From: Aureimonas sp. ME7
GTDB lineage: Bacteria; Pseudomonadota; Alphaproteobacteria; Rhizobiales; Rhizobiaceae
Reading direction: 5' to 3'
Assembly (NCBI RefSeq): GCF_903970965.1
Contig: NZ_CAJCKW010000006.1
Coordinates: forward strand, 1 to 64,000
Length of the DNA stretch: 64,000 nt
Made by a program: the position numbers and the translations under genes. The notes beneath the pieces are model-generated. The model searched no databases, was not told the DNA's origin, and worked only from the letters and a program-made list of their open reading frames with translations. This document shows positions 26,235-34,929 of this stretch, in pieces; positions within the stretch are counted from its first letter, which is position 1; every line of letters starts with the position of its first letter.

Positions 26235-27794
26235 GTGAACATCACACGTCGGAGCTTCAACATCCTGGCGGGCGCGGTCGCGGCAGCCGCTCTCGTGCGT
26301 CCTACCGCATCCTTTGCACAGTCCGCCGGAACGGTGATCGAATACGCCCTCGAGCCGGCGGTTCTGACCCAGATCGACCGCAACGGTCCGGAGTTGATCG
26401 CCGCCAAGATACTGGACGGGCTGATCGACCACGACGCCGATCTCAATCCGGTTCCGAGCCTCGCCTTGTCCTGGGAGACGAGCGCCGACGCGCTGCGCCA
26501 TACCTTCAAGCTGCGCGACGGCGTGAAATGGCACGATGGCGAGCCCTTCACCTCCGCCGACGTGGCTTATTCCCTCCTGACGCTGAAGCAGACCCATCCG
26601 CGACGCAAGGCGACCTTCGCCAATCTCGTGGATGTGGAAACGCCCGACGCGCTGACGGTCGTTCTCGTGTTCTCCAAGCCCGCGCCCTTCCTTTACGGTG
26701 CGCTCGGAGCCGGCGCTCCCATCTTCCCGCGCCACCTCTACGAGGGTGTCGAACTCGCCACGAACCCGGTGCAGAGCGCGCCGATCGGGACCGGACCGTT
26801 CGTCTTCCGCGAATGGGCCCGCGGCAGCCACGTCGTCCTCGAGCGCAACCCGGACTACTGGGGCGGGACCGAACCGCAGGCCGACCGCATCGTGATCCGG
26901 TTCATCCCGGACCTTGGCGCGCGCGTCGCGGCTCTCGAGACCGGAGAACTCGAAATCGGCGGCCCCGGCGTGCCGCTGACCGAGATCGACCGTCTGACCA
27001 CGTTGCCGAACCTGACGGTGGCGACCGATGTGAAGAACTTCAGCGGGGCGCAGATCCAGTTCTTCTTCAATCTCGACATCGAGATCCTGAAGGACATCCG
27101 CGTGCGCCGGGCGATCGCGCACTCGCTCGATATTCCCGAGGTGATCTCCACCGTGTTCCGCGGCCATGCCAAGCCGGCCCCTTCGGCGATCGGGCCGAAC
27201 CTCGCCGCCTTCCACGATCCGAGCATCAAGCCCTACGCCTTCGACATCGAGCTCGCGAACCGTCTTCTGGACGAAGCGGACCATCCGCGCGGCGCCGACG
27301 GAACGCGCTTCGAGCTGCGGATCCTCGCCAACCCGTTCTCCGACCAGCCGCCCAAGGTCGCCGAATACCTTCGCTCCGCGCTGGAGCGCATCGGCATCCG
27401 CGGCTCGGTGGTCGCCTACGACTACGCGACCTACGTGACCAAGGTCTACACCGAGCGCGCCTTCGACATCGAGGTCGAGCAGCTGGCGAACGGCTACGAC
27501 CCGACCGACGGCGTCCAGCGCGGCTTCTGGTCGAAGGCCTTCAAACCCGGCGTCCCCTGGTCCAACGCCGCGCACTACAGCAATCCCAGGGTGGACGCGA
27601 TCTTCGAGGAGGCGAGTGCCGAGCCCGATCTCGAGAAGCGCAAGGCGCTTTATTTCGAGTTGCAGGCGATCGTCTACGCCGAACTGCCATCGGTCGGCGT
27701 CGCAGCCCCGGTCGCCTTCGAGGTCTACAACGCACGGCTCGACGGCGTGCTCGACCGCCAGTCGCAGTCGCGCGCGAAGCTTCGGCTGGCATAG
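26235..27794 (+). CDS. ABC peptide-type substrate-binding protein with a Tat-like signal
   Basis: A 519-aa family-5 extracellular binding protein. The GTG at 26235 begins VNITRRSFNILAGAVAAAAL, a twin-arginine signal (RRSFNIL) with cleavage near ASFAQ. Family markers: LRDGVKWHDGEPFTSADV, GTGPFVFREW, NPDYWGG, RRAIAHSLD. An upstream in-frame ATG at 26145 would add 30 residues ahead of the signal and is rejected. It leads an operon with two DppB/DppC permeases, a dual ATPase and four oxidative enzymes, so the ligand is probably a small organic compound other than a peptide. Confidence 0.88.
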   Translation: MNITRRSFNILAGAVAAAALVRPTASFAQSAGTVIEYALEPAVLTQIDRNGPELIAAKILDGLIDHDADLNPVPSLALSWETSADALRHTFKLRDGVKWHDGEPFTSADVAYSLLTLKQTHPRRKATFANLVDVETPDALTVVLVFSKPAPFLYGALGAGAPIFPRHLYEGVELATNPVQSAPIGTGPFVFREWARGSHVVLERNPDYWGGTEPQADRIVIRFIPDLGARVAALETGELEIGGPGVPLTEIDRLTTLPNLTVATDVKNFSGAQIQFFFNLDIEILKDIRVRRAIAHSLDIPEVISTVFRGHAKPAPSAIGPNLAAFHDPSIKPYAFDIELANRLLDEADHPRGADGTRFELRILANPFSDQPPKVAEYLRSALERIGIRGSVVAYDYATYVTKVYTERAFDIEVEQLANGYDPTDGVQRGFWSKAFKPGVPWSNAAHYSNPRVDAIFEEASAEPDLEKRKALYFELQAIVYAELPSVGVAAPVAFEVYNARLDGVLDRQSQSRAKLRLA

Positions 27795-27799
27795 CGGCG

Positions 27800-28861
27800 A
27801 TGAGCGCGCCGAGAGAGGCATCCACCGCCGCGCACACGGCCTCGGGCGACGAGCGGGCCGCCCTCGGCCGGCGCCGTTCGCAGTTGCGCCCGGTCCGCTT
27901 CGTGGTTCGGCGGACCGTGGCCGCCGTTCCCACCGTGATCGGCATCGTGATCCTGAACTTCCTCCTGCTTCAGCTCGCGCCCGGCGATGCGGCCACCGCC
28001 ATCGCCGCCGAATCGGGCGCCGCCACGCAGGAGATGATGGACAGCCTGCGCACCCAGTTCGGGCTGGACCTGCCGGTGCTGCGCCAGCTCGCGCACTATC
28101 TCCGGGATCTCGCGCATTTCAGCCTCGGCGTTTCGCCGCGCTTCAACGTGCCCGTGGTGCAGCTCATCCTGGACCGGCTTCCCGGCACGCTGCTTCTGAT
28201 GGGGGTGGCGCTCGCGCTCGCGCTCGCGCTGGGCCTTCTGGCCGGCACGACGATGGCGAGCTTCGCGGGACGGCTTCCCGATCGGCTGCTTTCGATCGCC
28301 GTTCTCGTCTTCTACTCGATTCCGGCCTTCTGGATCGGGCTGATGCTGATCGTGGTCTTCTCCGTCAAGCTCGGCTGGCTTCCGAGCGGCGGCTCGGGTC
28401 CTGTCTGGTCCGACAAGACGGGCTTGGCCGCCCTTCTCGAAGGCGCGCGCTACATGGTGCTGCCGGCGACCTCGCTCGCCCTGCTCTACGTCGCGATCTA
28501 CAGCCGCATCACGCGCGCCTCGATGCTCGAAATCCGCTCGCAGGACTTCGTGCGCACGGCGCGTGCCAAGGGTCTGCGCTCGCGCGAGATCACCGCCCGC
28601 CATGTCCTGCGCAATGCGCTGATCCCGGTCACCACGCTCGCCGGGCTGCATATCGGCGGCATTCTCGGCGGTGCCGTCGTGATCGAGACCGTCTTCAACT
28701 GGCCCGGGCTCGGCAGGCTCGCCCTGGAATCGATCATGGCGCGCGACTTCAAGGTCCTGATGGGAATCCTCTTCCTATCCTCGCTTCTGGTGATCGCCGT
28801 CAACATCGCGATCGACCTCGTCCACTCGGTCCTCGATCCCCGCGTCGAGGCGAGCCGATGA
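27800..28861 (+). CDS. ABC permease, DppB/OppB type
   Basis: A 353-aa permease. After a 40-residue polar N terminus, transmembrane segments begin with the family start VVRRTVAAVPTVIGIVILNF and LQLAPGD; the EAA-like coupling loop is FVRTARAKGLRSREITARHV and the end is the typical LDPRVE. It starts 5 bases after the binding-protein stop and overlaps the next permease by 4 bp. Confidence 0.9.
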   Translation: MSAPREASTAAHTASGDERAALGRRRSQLRPVRFVVRRTVAAVPTVIGIVILNFLLLQLAPGDAATAIAAESGAATQEMMDSLRTQFGLDLPVLRQLAHYLRDLAHFSLGVSPRFNVPVVQLILDRLPGTLLLMGVALALALALGLLAGTTMASFAGRLPDRLLSIAVLVFYSIPAFWIGLMLIVVFSVKLGWLPSGGSGPVWSDKTGLAALLEGARYMVLPATSLALLYVAIYSRITRASMLEIRSQDFVRTARAKGLRSREITARHVLRNALIPVTTLAGLHIGGILGGAVVIETVFNWPGLGRLALESIMARDFKVLMGILFLSSLLVIAVNIAIDLVHSVLDPRVEASR

Positions 28862-29808
28862 GCGCGATCGAAGGCAAGGCCGAGCTCGCCACCCCGGGCG
28901 GCTGGGTCAACGTCCATGCCGCGGAGTCCACCCGCACGCTCGCCAGCATTCCGGTTGCGCAGAAGGTGTCGGGCCGGCAGGCCCTGGCGACCCTCAAGCG
29001 CAACCCCGCCGCGATCGCGGGGCTGGTCTTCCTGGCCGCGATCGCGGTTCTCGCCGTTCTGGCGCCCGTGATCTTCCCGCGCGACCCCTTCGCGATCGTC
29101 GGCGCGCCGCATCAATGGCCGGGAGAGAACGCGGCGTTCCCGCTCGGCACGGACGGATACGGCCGCGATGTCCTGATCGGCCTCGTGCACGGAACGCGCG
29201 TGTCGCTTCTCGTGGGTCTTCTGGCGACCGCCTTGAGCGTTGCGGCCGGCATCCTCGTCGGTTCTCTGGCGGGCTACTTCGGCGGCTGGACCGATGCCGT
29301 GCTGACGCGCCTCACGGAAATCTTCCAGACCATGCCGTCCTTCGTCCTCCTGATCGTGCTGGTCGCGATCACCTCGACCTCGATCGGCGTGATCATCGTG
29401 GCGATCGCCCTGATCAGCTGGCCGAACATCGCGCGTCTCGTGCGCGCCGAGGTCCGCGTCCAGAGCCGGGCGGAATACGTCCTGGCCGCCCGGAGCCTCG
29501 GCTACGGACATGGGCGCATCATGTTTTCCGACATTCTGCCCAACGTCCTGCCGCCCGTGATCGTGACGGCATCGGCGATGGTCGCCTCGGCGATCCTGAT
29601 GGAATCGGCTCTGTCCTTCATGGGGTTCGGCGACCCCAACGCGATCTCGTGGGGCACGATGATCGGGGCGGGCCGCGAGTATCTGCGCTCGTCCTGGTAC
29701 CTCACCGCGCTTCCGGGCCTGGCGATCGTCCTGACCGTGATGGCGGTGAACCTCGTCGGCGATGCCCTGAACGATGCGCTCAACCCCCGCTTCTCGGAGG
29801 ATCGCTGA
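28858..29808 (+). CDS. ABC permease, DppC/OppC type
   Basis: A 316-aa inner-membrane permease with an extended N terminus, the family signature FPLGTDGYGRDVLIGLVHGT and the coupling loop YVLAARSLGYGHGRIMFSDI, ending NDALNPRF. It starts within the previous stop (ATGA) and shares one base with the ATPase start, so all components are translationally coupled. Confidence 0.9.
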   Translation: MSAIEGKAELATPGGWVNVHAAESTRTLASIPVAQKVSGRQALATLKRNPAAIAGLVFLAAIAVLAVLAPVIFPRDPFAIVGAPHQWPGENAAFPLGTDGYGRDVLIGLVHGTRVSLLVGLLATALSVAAGILVGSLAGYFGGWTDAVLTRLTEIFQTMPSFVLLIVLVAITSTSIGVIIVAIALISWPNIARLVRAEVRVQSRAEYVLAARSLGYGHGRIMFSDILPNVLPPVIVTASAMVASAILMESALSFMGFGDPNAISWGTMIGAGREYLRSSWYLTALPGLAIVLTVMAVNLVGDALNDALNPRFSEDR

Positions 29809-31532
29809 TGCCCGCCGCCGCGAACGACGTCCTGCTCGCCGTCGAGGATCTGACGATCCGCTTTCCCGGCGCCGAACCCGTGACGCGGATCGGCTTCAGC
29901 GTCGCGGCCGGAGAAACCGTGGCCGTGGTCGGCGAATCGGGGTCCGGCAAGTCGCTGACCGCCTTGGCCGTGATGGGGCTGCTTCCCGCTTCGGCCCGCA
30001 TCGCGCAGGGCAGTATCCGTCTGGGCGGCACCGAACTCGTGGGGCTCGGCGAGCGCCGCATGGCGGATCTGCGCGGCGACCACGTCGCGATGATCTTCCA
30101 GGAGCCGATGACCTCGCTGAACCCGGTGATGAGCATCGGACGGCAGATCGCCGAGGTGGTCCGACGTCACCGGACCGTCGGGGCGGCGGAGGCCTGGAGG
30201 CAGGCGGTGGAAGCGCTCGACCGCGTCCGCATTCCCGATGCCCGAAACCGCGCCCACGACTTTCCCCATCAACTGTCGGGCGGTCAGCGCCAGCGCGTGA
30301 TGATCGCCATGGCGACCGTTCTTCAACCGAAGCTGCTGGTCGCGGACGAGCCGACCACGGCACTCGACGCGACGGTGCAGGCGCGCGTCCTCGAACTCCT
30401 GGACGACCTGCGGCGGGATCTGGGCATGGGCCTCCTCCTGATCACGCACGATCTCGGCGTGGTCGGGCGCTGGAGCGACCGGGTGATCGTGATGCATCGA
30501 GGCCGGACGCTGGAGGCGCTGCGCACGTCCGACCTCGGCCGCCCCGGCCGGCACCCCTACACGACCGGCCTTCTCCAGACCTCCGTGCGCATCGAGGACG
30601 GGGTGCACTACGCGGCCTCCTCGCTGGCCGAGATTCGCCCGTCCGCCCGGCCGGACGGCACCTACGACTATGCGATCCGCCCCGCGATTCCGCGCCGCAT
30701 CGAGCCGCACCCGGCATCCCAGCCCATTCTGGAGGTGAAGAACCTCACGGTCGACTACGCGACGGGAAGCGGCGCCACGCGCGCGCTCGACGACGTGTCG
30801 ATCGTCTTGAAGCGCGGCGAGACGCTCGGCATCGTCGGCGAGTCCGGCAGCGGCAAGTCGACCCTGTCGAAGGCGATCATGCAGCTCGTTCCCTCCACGG
30901 GAACGGTCCGGTTCCGCGGCAAGACCCTGTCCGCCTTGCCGGAGCGGGCGATGCGGGTTGAGCGACGACACGTCCAGATGATCTTCCAGGATCCGTTCGG
31001 ATCTTTGAACCCGCGCAAGAGCGTCGGACATCTCCTGGAAACGCCGCTGGCCGTGAATGGCGTCGGCGACCGGCATGAACGCGCCAGGCGCATTCGCGAG
31101 ATGCTCGACCATGTCGGCCTGCCGCAGGCCTCGCTCGCCCGTCATCCGCACGAGTTCTCCGGCGGCCAGCGCCAGCGGATCGGCATCGCGCGCGCCTTGA
31201 TCCTGCGCCCCTCGCTCGTGATCTGCGACGAGCCGGTCTCGGCGCTCGACGTTTCGATCCAGGCCCAGATCCTCAATCTCCTGGTCGACCTCAAGCAGGA
31301 GTTCGGCCTTTCCTATCTCTTCATCTCGCATGACCTGGCGGTGGTTCGGTTCATCTCCGATCGCGTCGCCGTGATGCGGGAAGCGCGCATCGTCGAGGAG
31401 GCGGACCACCGGGACATCTGGCGCGCCCCGAAGACCGACTACACGCGAATGCTGATTGCGGCAGCGAGCGGATCGGGCCGCGCCCATCGCGCTTCGCCCG
31501 ATCTTGCGACGGAAGAAAGGGCGGTCGCGTGA
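29808..31532 (+). CDS. Fused dual ABC ATPase (DppD-DppF type)
   Basis: A 574-aa protein with two complete nucleotide-binding domains. First (about residues 8-250): Walker A GESGSGKSLT, signature LSGGQRQRV, Walker B LLVADEPTTALD. Second (about 305-555): GESGSGKSTL, FSGGQRQRI, LVICDEPVSALD, FISHDLAVV. Both carry the switch His. It powers the DppBC-type channel encoded just upstream. Start TGATG shares a base with the permease stop, and its own stop overlaps the next gene by 4 bp (GTGA). Confidence 0.92.
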   Translation: MPAAANDVLLAVEDLTIRFPGAEPVTRIGFSVAAGETVAVVGESGSGKSLTALAVMGLLPASARIAQGSIRLGGTELVGLGERRMADLRGDHVAMIFQEPMTSLNPVMSIGRQIAEVVRRHRTVGAAEAWRQAVEALDRVRIPDARNRAHDFPHQLSGGQRQRVMIAMATVLQPKLLVADEPTTALDATVQARVLELLDDLRRDLGMGLLLITHDLGVVGRWSDRVIVMHRGRTLEALRTSDLGRPGRHPYTTGLLQTSVRIEDGVHYAASSLAEIRPSARPDGTYDYAIRPAIPRRIEPHPASQPILEVKNLTVDYATGSGATRALDDVSIVLKRGETLGIVGESGSGKSTLSKAIMQLVPSTGTVRFRGKTLSALPERAMRVERRHVQMIFQDPFGSLNPRKSVGHLLETPLAVNGVGDRHERARRIREMLDHVGLPQASLARHPHEFSGGQRQRIGIARALILRPSLVICDEPVSALDVSIQAQILNLLVDLKQEFGLSYLFISHDLAVVRFISDRVAVMREARIVEEADHRDIWRAPKTDYTRMLIAAASGSGRAHRASPDLATEERAVA

Positions 31533-32737
31533 ACGCCTTTCATCCGAACGAAGCGCGGTTGCCCGGAGCCGATTTCAAGCGCACCTGCGCCGCGATCGTT
31601 CGGCGCTCCGCAGCGCGCGACCAGGAACGCGAGCTTCCGTTCGATGCGGTAGAGGAGCTGAAGGCGCTGCGGTTCGGCGCCATACGCCTTCGGCACGAGG
31701 ACGGCGGCGGGGGCGGATCGATCCGCGCGGTGCTGAAAGCGCTTCATGCCCTTTCCGCCGCCGACAGCAACGTCGCTCACATCTGGCGCAACCACTTCAT
31801 GCTGACGGAACGGCTTTGCCTGCACGCGACGGCGAACCCCGCCCTCGCCAGGCTGCGCCGCGAAGTGGCCGCGGGCGCGCTGATCGGCCTCGCGGGGGCC
31901 GAGGCCGTGCGCACGCAGGTCGGCGGCGCGTCGGCGGGCAGCTCCCCCGTCGTGCCGGACGGCGCCGGTTTTCGATTTTCGGCCCGAAAGGTCTATTCCA
32001 CCGGCTCGATCTTCGCGGACTGGATCGTCACCTACGGCGAACTGCCGGACGGGACCCGCGTCAATCTGGTGATTCCGCGCGATCGTCCGGGCCTGACCCT
32101 GCTCGACGACTGGGACGGAATGGGCCAACGCCTGACGGGCACGGGCACCACCTTGTTCGACGATGTCCTCGTCCATGCCGACGAAGTCATCCGCCCGGAC
32201 GAGTTTCGTCCCCACCTCCCCTTCTTCTCTTCCACGATCGCGCAGATCGTTCTCACCACGGTGGTCGCCGGCATCATGGAGGCGATCGTGCGCGATGGGC
32301 GCGAGACCTTGGAGGCGCGAGACGCGAACTTCTACTTCGCGCCGTCCCCCCAGCCGAAGGACGATCCGCTGCTTCTTGCAGCGCTCGGCGAACTGTCGGC
32401 TTCGGCCTTTTCCGCCCATGCCACCGTGATGGCTGCGGCCGACCGCCTCGACATCGCCGCCCTTGCGATCGCGGGCGACGACGCGTTGCCGGCGGTGGAG
32501 GCGGCTGCGATCGCGGCCGCGAAAGCCAAGGTGGTGGTGGACGCCCTGGCCCAGACCGCCGGATCGCGCCTGTTCGACGTCGCCGGCGCATCCGCCACGC
32601 GGCGCAGCCTCAACCTCGACCGGCACTGGCGGAATCTGCGCACCGTGATCTCGCACAACCCGGCCAGCTACAAGGCCTTCGCGATCGGGGCGCACGAATT
32701 GAACGGGACGCCCGTACCCGCGTCCGGCTTCTTCTGA
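31529..32737 (+). CDS. Acyl-CoA-dehydrogenase-fold flavin monooxygenase, DszC/SfnC-like (copy 1)
   Basis: A 402-aa protein of the acyl-CoA dehydrogenase fold. Evidence: NVAHIWRNHF, the flavin-contact segment GAGFRFSARKVYSTGS, WDGMGQRLTGTGTT, and the C-terminal RHWRNLRTVISHNPASYKA, which is characteristic of DszC/SfnC-type two-component monooxygenases that use reduced FMN on sulfur compounds. It starts at a GTG overlapping the ABC ATPase stop. Its closest relative in the window is the next gene. No flavin reductase is in the operon, so reduced flavin must come from elsewhere. An ordinary acyl-CoA dehydrogenase role is less likely because no acyl-CoA genes are nearby. Confidence 0.8.
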   Translation: MNAFHPNEARLPGADFKRTCAAIVRRSAARDQERELPFDAVEELKALRFGAIRLRHEDGGGGGSIRAVLKALHALSAADSNVAHIWRNHFMLTERLCLHATANPALARLRREVAAGALIGLAGAEAVRTQVGGASAGSSPVVPDGAGFRFSARKVYSTGSIFADWIVTYGELPDGTRVNLVIPRDRPGLTLLDDWDGMGQRLTGTGTTLFDDVLVHADEVIRPDEFRPHLPFFSSTIAQIVLTTVVAGIMEAIVRDGRETLEARDANFYFAPSPQPKDDPLLLAALGELSASAFSAHATVMAAADRLDIAALAIAGDDALPAVEAAAIAAAKAKVVVDALAQTAGSRLFDVAGASATRRSLNLDRHWRNLRTVISHNPASYKAFAIGAHELNGTPVPASGFF

Positions 32738-32801
32738 CGTGGTCCACCACCGAGGCCGATCGCCCGCGCATGCGCCGTTTCCACCGGAACGATAGAGACC
32801 C

Positions 32802-34052
32802 ATGTCCAGTGCCGCCGAGACCATCCACGTTGCGCCCGACGAAGGCCATCCGCCCCGCAGGCCCCCGGAGCGCCTGTCGCAGGACCTCCTGAACCACATC
32901 CGGGCCGACGCCGGCGTGCGCGACAGGGAACGCCGGCTCCCCTACGATGAAATCCGGGACATGAAGACACGGCGCTTCGGCGCCCGTCGCCTGCCGGTCT
33001 CGGCGGGCGGAGCGGGGGCGAGCATCGTCGAGGTGGTGGACGACATCATCGCCCTTGCGGACGCCGATCCCAACATCGCCCATATCTGGCGCAATCACGT
33101 CATGCTGATGGAGCGCGTCGGCATCGCGCCGACCACGCATCCCACGCTCCTGCGGTTGCGGAGCGATCTTGCGAACGGCGACCTTCTGGGTCTTGCGGCC
33201 ACCGAGCTCGACCGCGCGCAAACGGGGGGTGCGAGCAGCTTCTCCTCCGTGTTCCGGCGCAGCGGCGATCACTTCCGCTTCTCGGGACGCAAGTTCTACT
33301 CGACGGGCGCCCTCTACGCCGACTGGCTGCTTGTCGCCGGCTCGCTGGAGGACGGCACCAATGTCAGCGCGATCCTGCCGGCGACACGCGAAGGCATCGA
33401 GATCGTCGACGACTGGACCGGCATGGGACAGCGCCTGACGGGCACGGGGACCACCGTCTTTCACGACGTGCGGGTGGAGGCGGACGAGATCCTCGGCGCG
33501 GACGCGGTGCCCGCCGAGGCGCTTCCTCTTTCCTCCACGCTGGCGCAACTGGTGCTGACGGCTACGATCGCCGGCATCGTGGAAAGCATCGCGCGGGAAG
33601 CGGCGTTTCTGATCGAGGAGCGCAGGCGGACCTACTACTTCGCCCCGGCCGGCGAGGCGCGGCACGACCCCATCCTTCTGCAGGAACTCGGCGAACGCGA
33701 GGCCGCGGCCTTCGGCGCGCGCGCGGCCGTGCTGGCCGCCGCCGCCACGCTGGACGATGCCGCCGAAGCCATCTCGGCGTTCGCACCCGAAGCCGAACAG
33801 GTGCGCCTGACGCAGGGCGCGGCGGCGGCCACCGCAAAGGCGAAGATCGTGGTGGATCGCATCGCCCACCTCGCCGGCTCGGCGCTGTTCGACGTGGCCG
33901 GCGCATCCTCGACGCTTCGGGAAAAGAACCTCGACCGGCACTGGCGCAACATCCGCACGATCTCCAGCCACAACCCCGCGAGCTACAAGGCCTACGCGCT
34001 CGGAAACCGCACCGTGAACGGCGAGGCCCTGCCGCGCCTCGGCTTTTTCTAA
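32802..34052 (+). CDS. Acyl-CoA-dehydrogenase-fold flavin monooxygenase, DszC/SfnC-like (copy 2)
   Basis: A 416-aa paralogue of the preceding gene with the same landmarks (NIAHIWRNHV, FRFSGRKFYSTGALYADW, TGMGQRLTGTGTTVFHDV, RHWRNIRTISSHNPASYKA) and an N-terminal extension of about 25 residues. It starts 64 bases after copy 1 stops. The two differ along most of their length, so this is an old tandem duplication with probably different substrates or a stepwise pair of oxidations. Confidence 0.8.
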   Translation: MSSAAETIHVAPDEGHPPRRPPERLSQDLLNHIRADAGVRDRERRLPYDEIRDMKTRRFGARRLPVSAGGAGASIVEVVDDIIALADADPNIAHIWRNHVMLMERVGIAPTTHPTLLRLRSDLANGDLLGLAATELDRAQTGGASSFSSVFRRSGDHFRFSGRKFYSTGALYADWLLVAGSLEDGTNVSAILPATREGIEIVDDWTGMGQRLTGTGTTVFHDVRVEADEILGADAVPAEALPLSSTLAQLVLTATIAGIVESIAREAAFLIEERRRTYYFAPAGEARHDPILLQELGEREAAAFGARAAVLAAAATLDDAAEAISAFAPEAEQVRLTQGAAAATAKAKIVVDRIAHLAGSALFDVAGASSTLREKNLDRHWRNIRTISSHNPASYKAYALGNRTVNGEALPRLGFF

Positions 34053-34066
34053 AAAGGACCCCCGAC

Positions 34067-34906
34067 TTGTCCCTCAAGCGCACCAGCAAGGCCGAAACCC
34101 TGCACGAGCTCCACCAGTCCTTCTTCGTCATGCCGACGATCTGGGATCCGCTTTCCGCCCTCGCGGCCGTCGAGGCCGGCTACGCCGCCGTCGCGACCTC
34201 AAGCGCCGCGCTCGGACAGGGCCTCGCGATCCAGGCGAGCGAACGCATTCCCTTCGACACGTTGACGGCCCAGGTGGCGCGGATCGCCGCGGCCGTGCCC
34301 GTACCGATGGTGGTGGACATGGAGGACGGCTACCCGGAGGTCGCGGGCGGCGTCGACGCCTCCATTCGCCGCCTGATCGGGGCCGGTGCCGTCGGCGTGA
34401 ACATCGAGGACAGCTGGCATGGACATGCCCGGCCGCTGGCGAGCGCCGAGGATCATGCGCGGCGTCTGGCGCAGGCGCGCCGGGCCGCCGACGCCGAACT
34501 TCCAGGCTTCTTCCTGAACGGGCGCACGGACCTGTTCCTCCAGAATCCGGGCGTCGAACCCCACGTCTCGCTGCGCGAGGCCATTCGCCGGGCGAAACTC
34601 TATGTCGAGGCCGGCGCCGATGGGATCTACGTCACCCTGCGCGGCGCGGCGGCCGACGACGTCCGGGAACTCGTTTCGCAGATTCCTGCCCCGCTCACGC
34701 TGGTCGCGGGCGAGGGGCAGGATCTCGGCGAGTGGCGCGATCTCGGCGTGCGGCGCGCCTCGCTCGGCACGATCCTGATCCGCAACAGCTTCGACGCGCT
34801 GAGCCGGCAGCTGATCGCAATCCGAGACGATCGCCGCATCGCGCCCAATGCCCCGACCGACATCGACGGCGCCATCTCCCGCAACCGCCCGGCCGCAGTC
34901 GCGTGA
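34067..34906 (+). CDS. Isocitrate lyase / PEP mutase family enzyme
   Basis: A 279-aa TIM-barrel enzyme from a TTG start with AAGGA just upstream. Motifs: MPTIWDPLSALAAVEAGYAA, VVDMEDGYPE with the metal-binding Asp/Glu, GVNIEDS, NGRTDLFL, and a late EGQDLGEWRDLGVRRASLG. This superfamily cleaves or forms C-C or C-P bonds next to oxaloacetate/pyruvate-like centres (methylisocitrate lyase, PEP phosphonomutase, carboxy-PEP mutase). In this operon it may split the carbon skeleton left by the monooxygenases; the substrate is unknown. Confidence 0.8.
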   Translation: MSLKRTSKAETLHELHQSFFVMPTIWDPLSALAAVEAGYAAVATSSAALGQGLAIQASERIPFDTLTAQVARIAAAVPVPMVVDMEDGYPEVAGGVDASIRRLIGAGAVGVNIEDSWHGHARPLASAEDHARRLAQARRAADAELPGFFLNGRTDLFLQNPGVEPHVSLREAIRRAKLYVEAGADGIYVTLRGAAADDVRELVSQIPAPLTLVAGEGQDLGEWRDLGVRRASLGTILIRNSFDALSRQLIAIRDDRRIAPNAPTDIDGAISRNRPAAVA

Positions 34907-34929
34907 CCGCCGCACCGAAGGAAGCCGAA

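Noticed and set aside
29502-31487. 661-aa minus-strand frame opposite the dual ABC ATPase
   Set aside because: Antisense shadow; both ATPase domains are complete on the plus strand.
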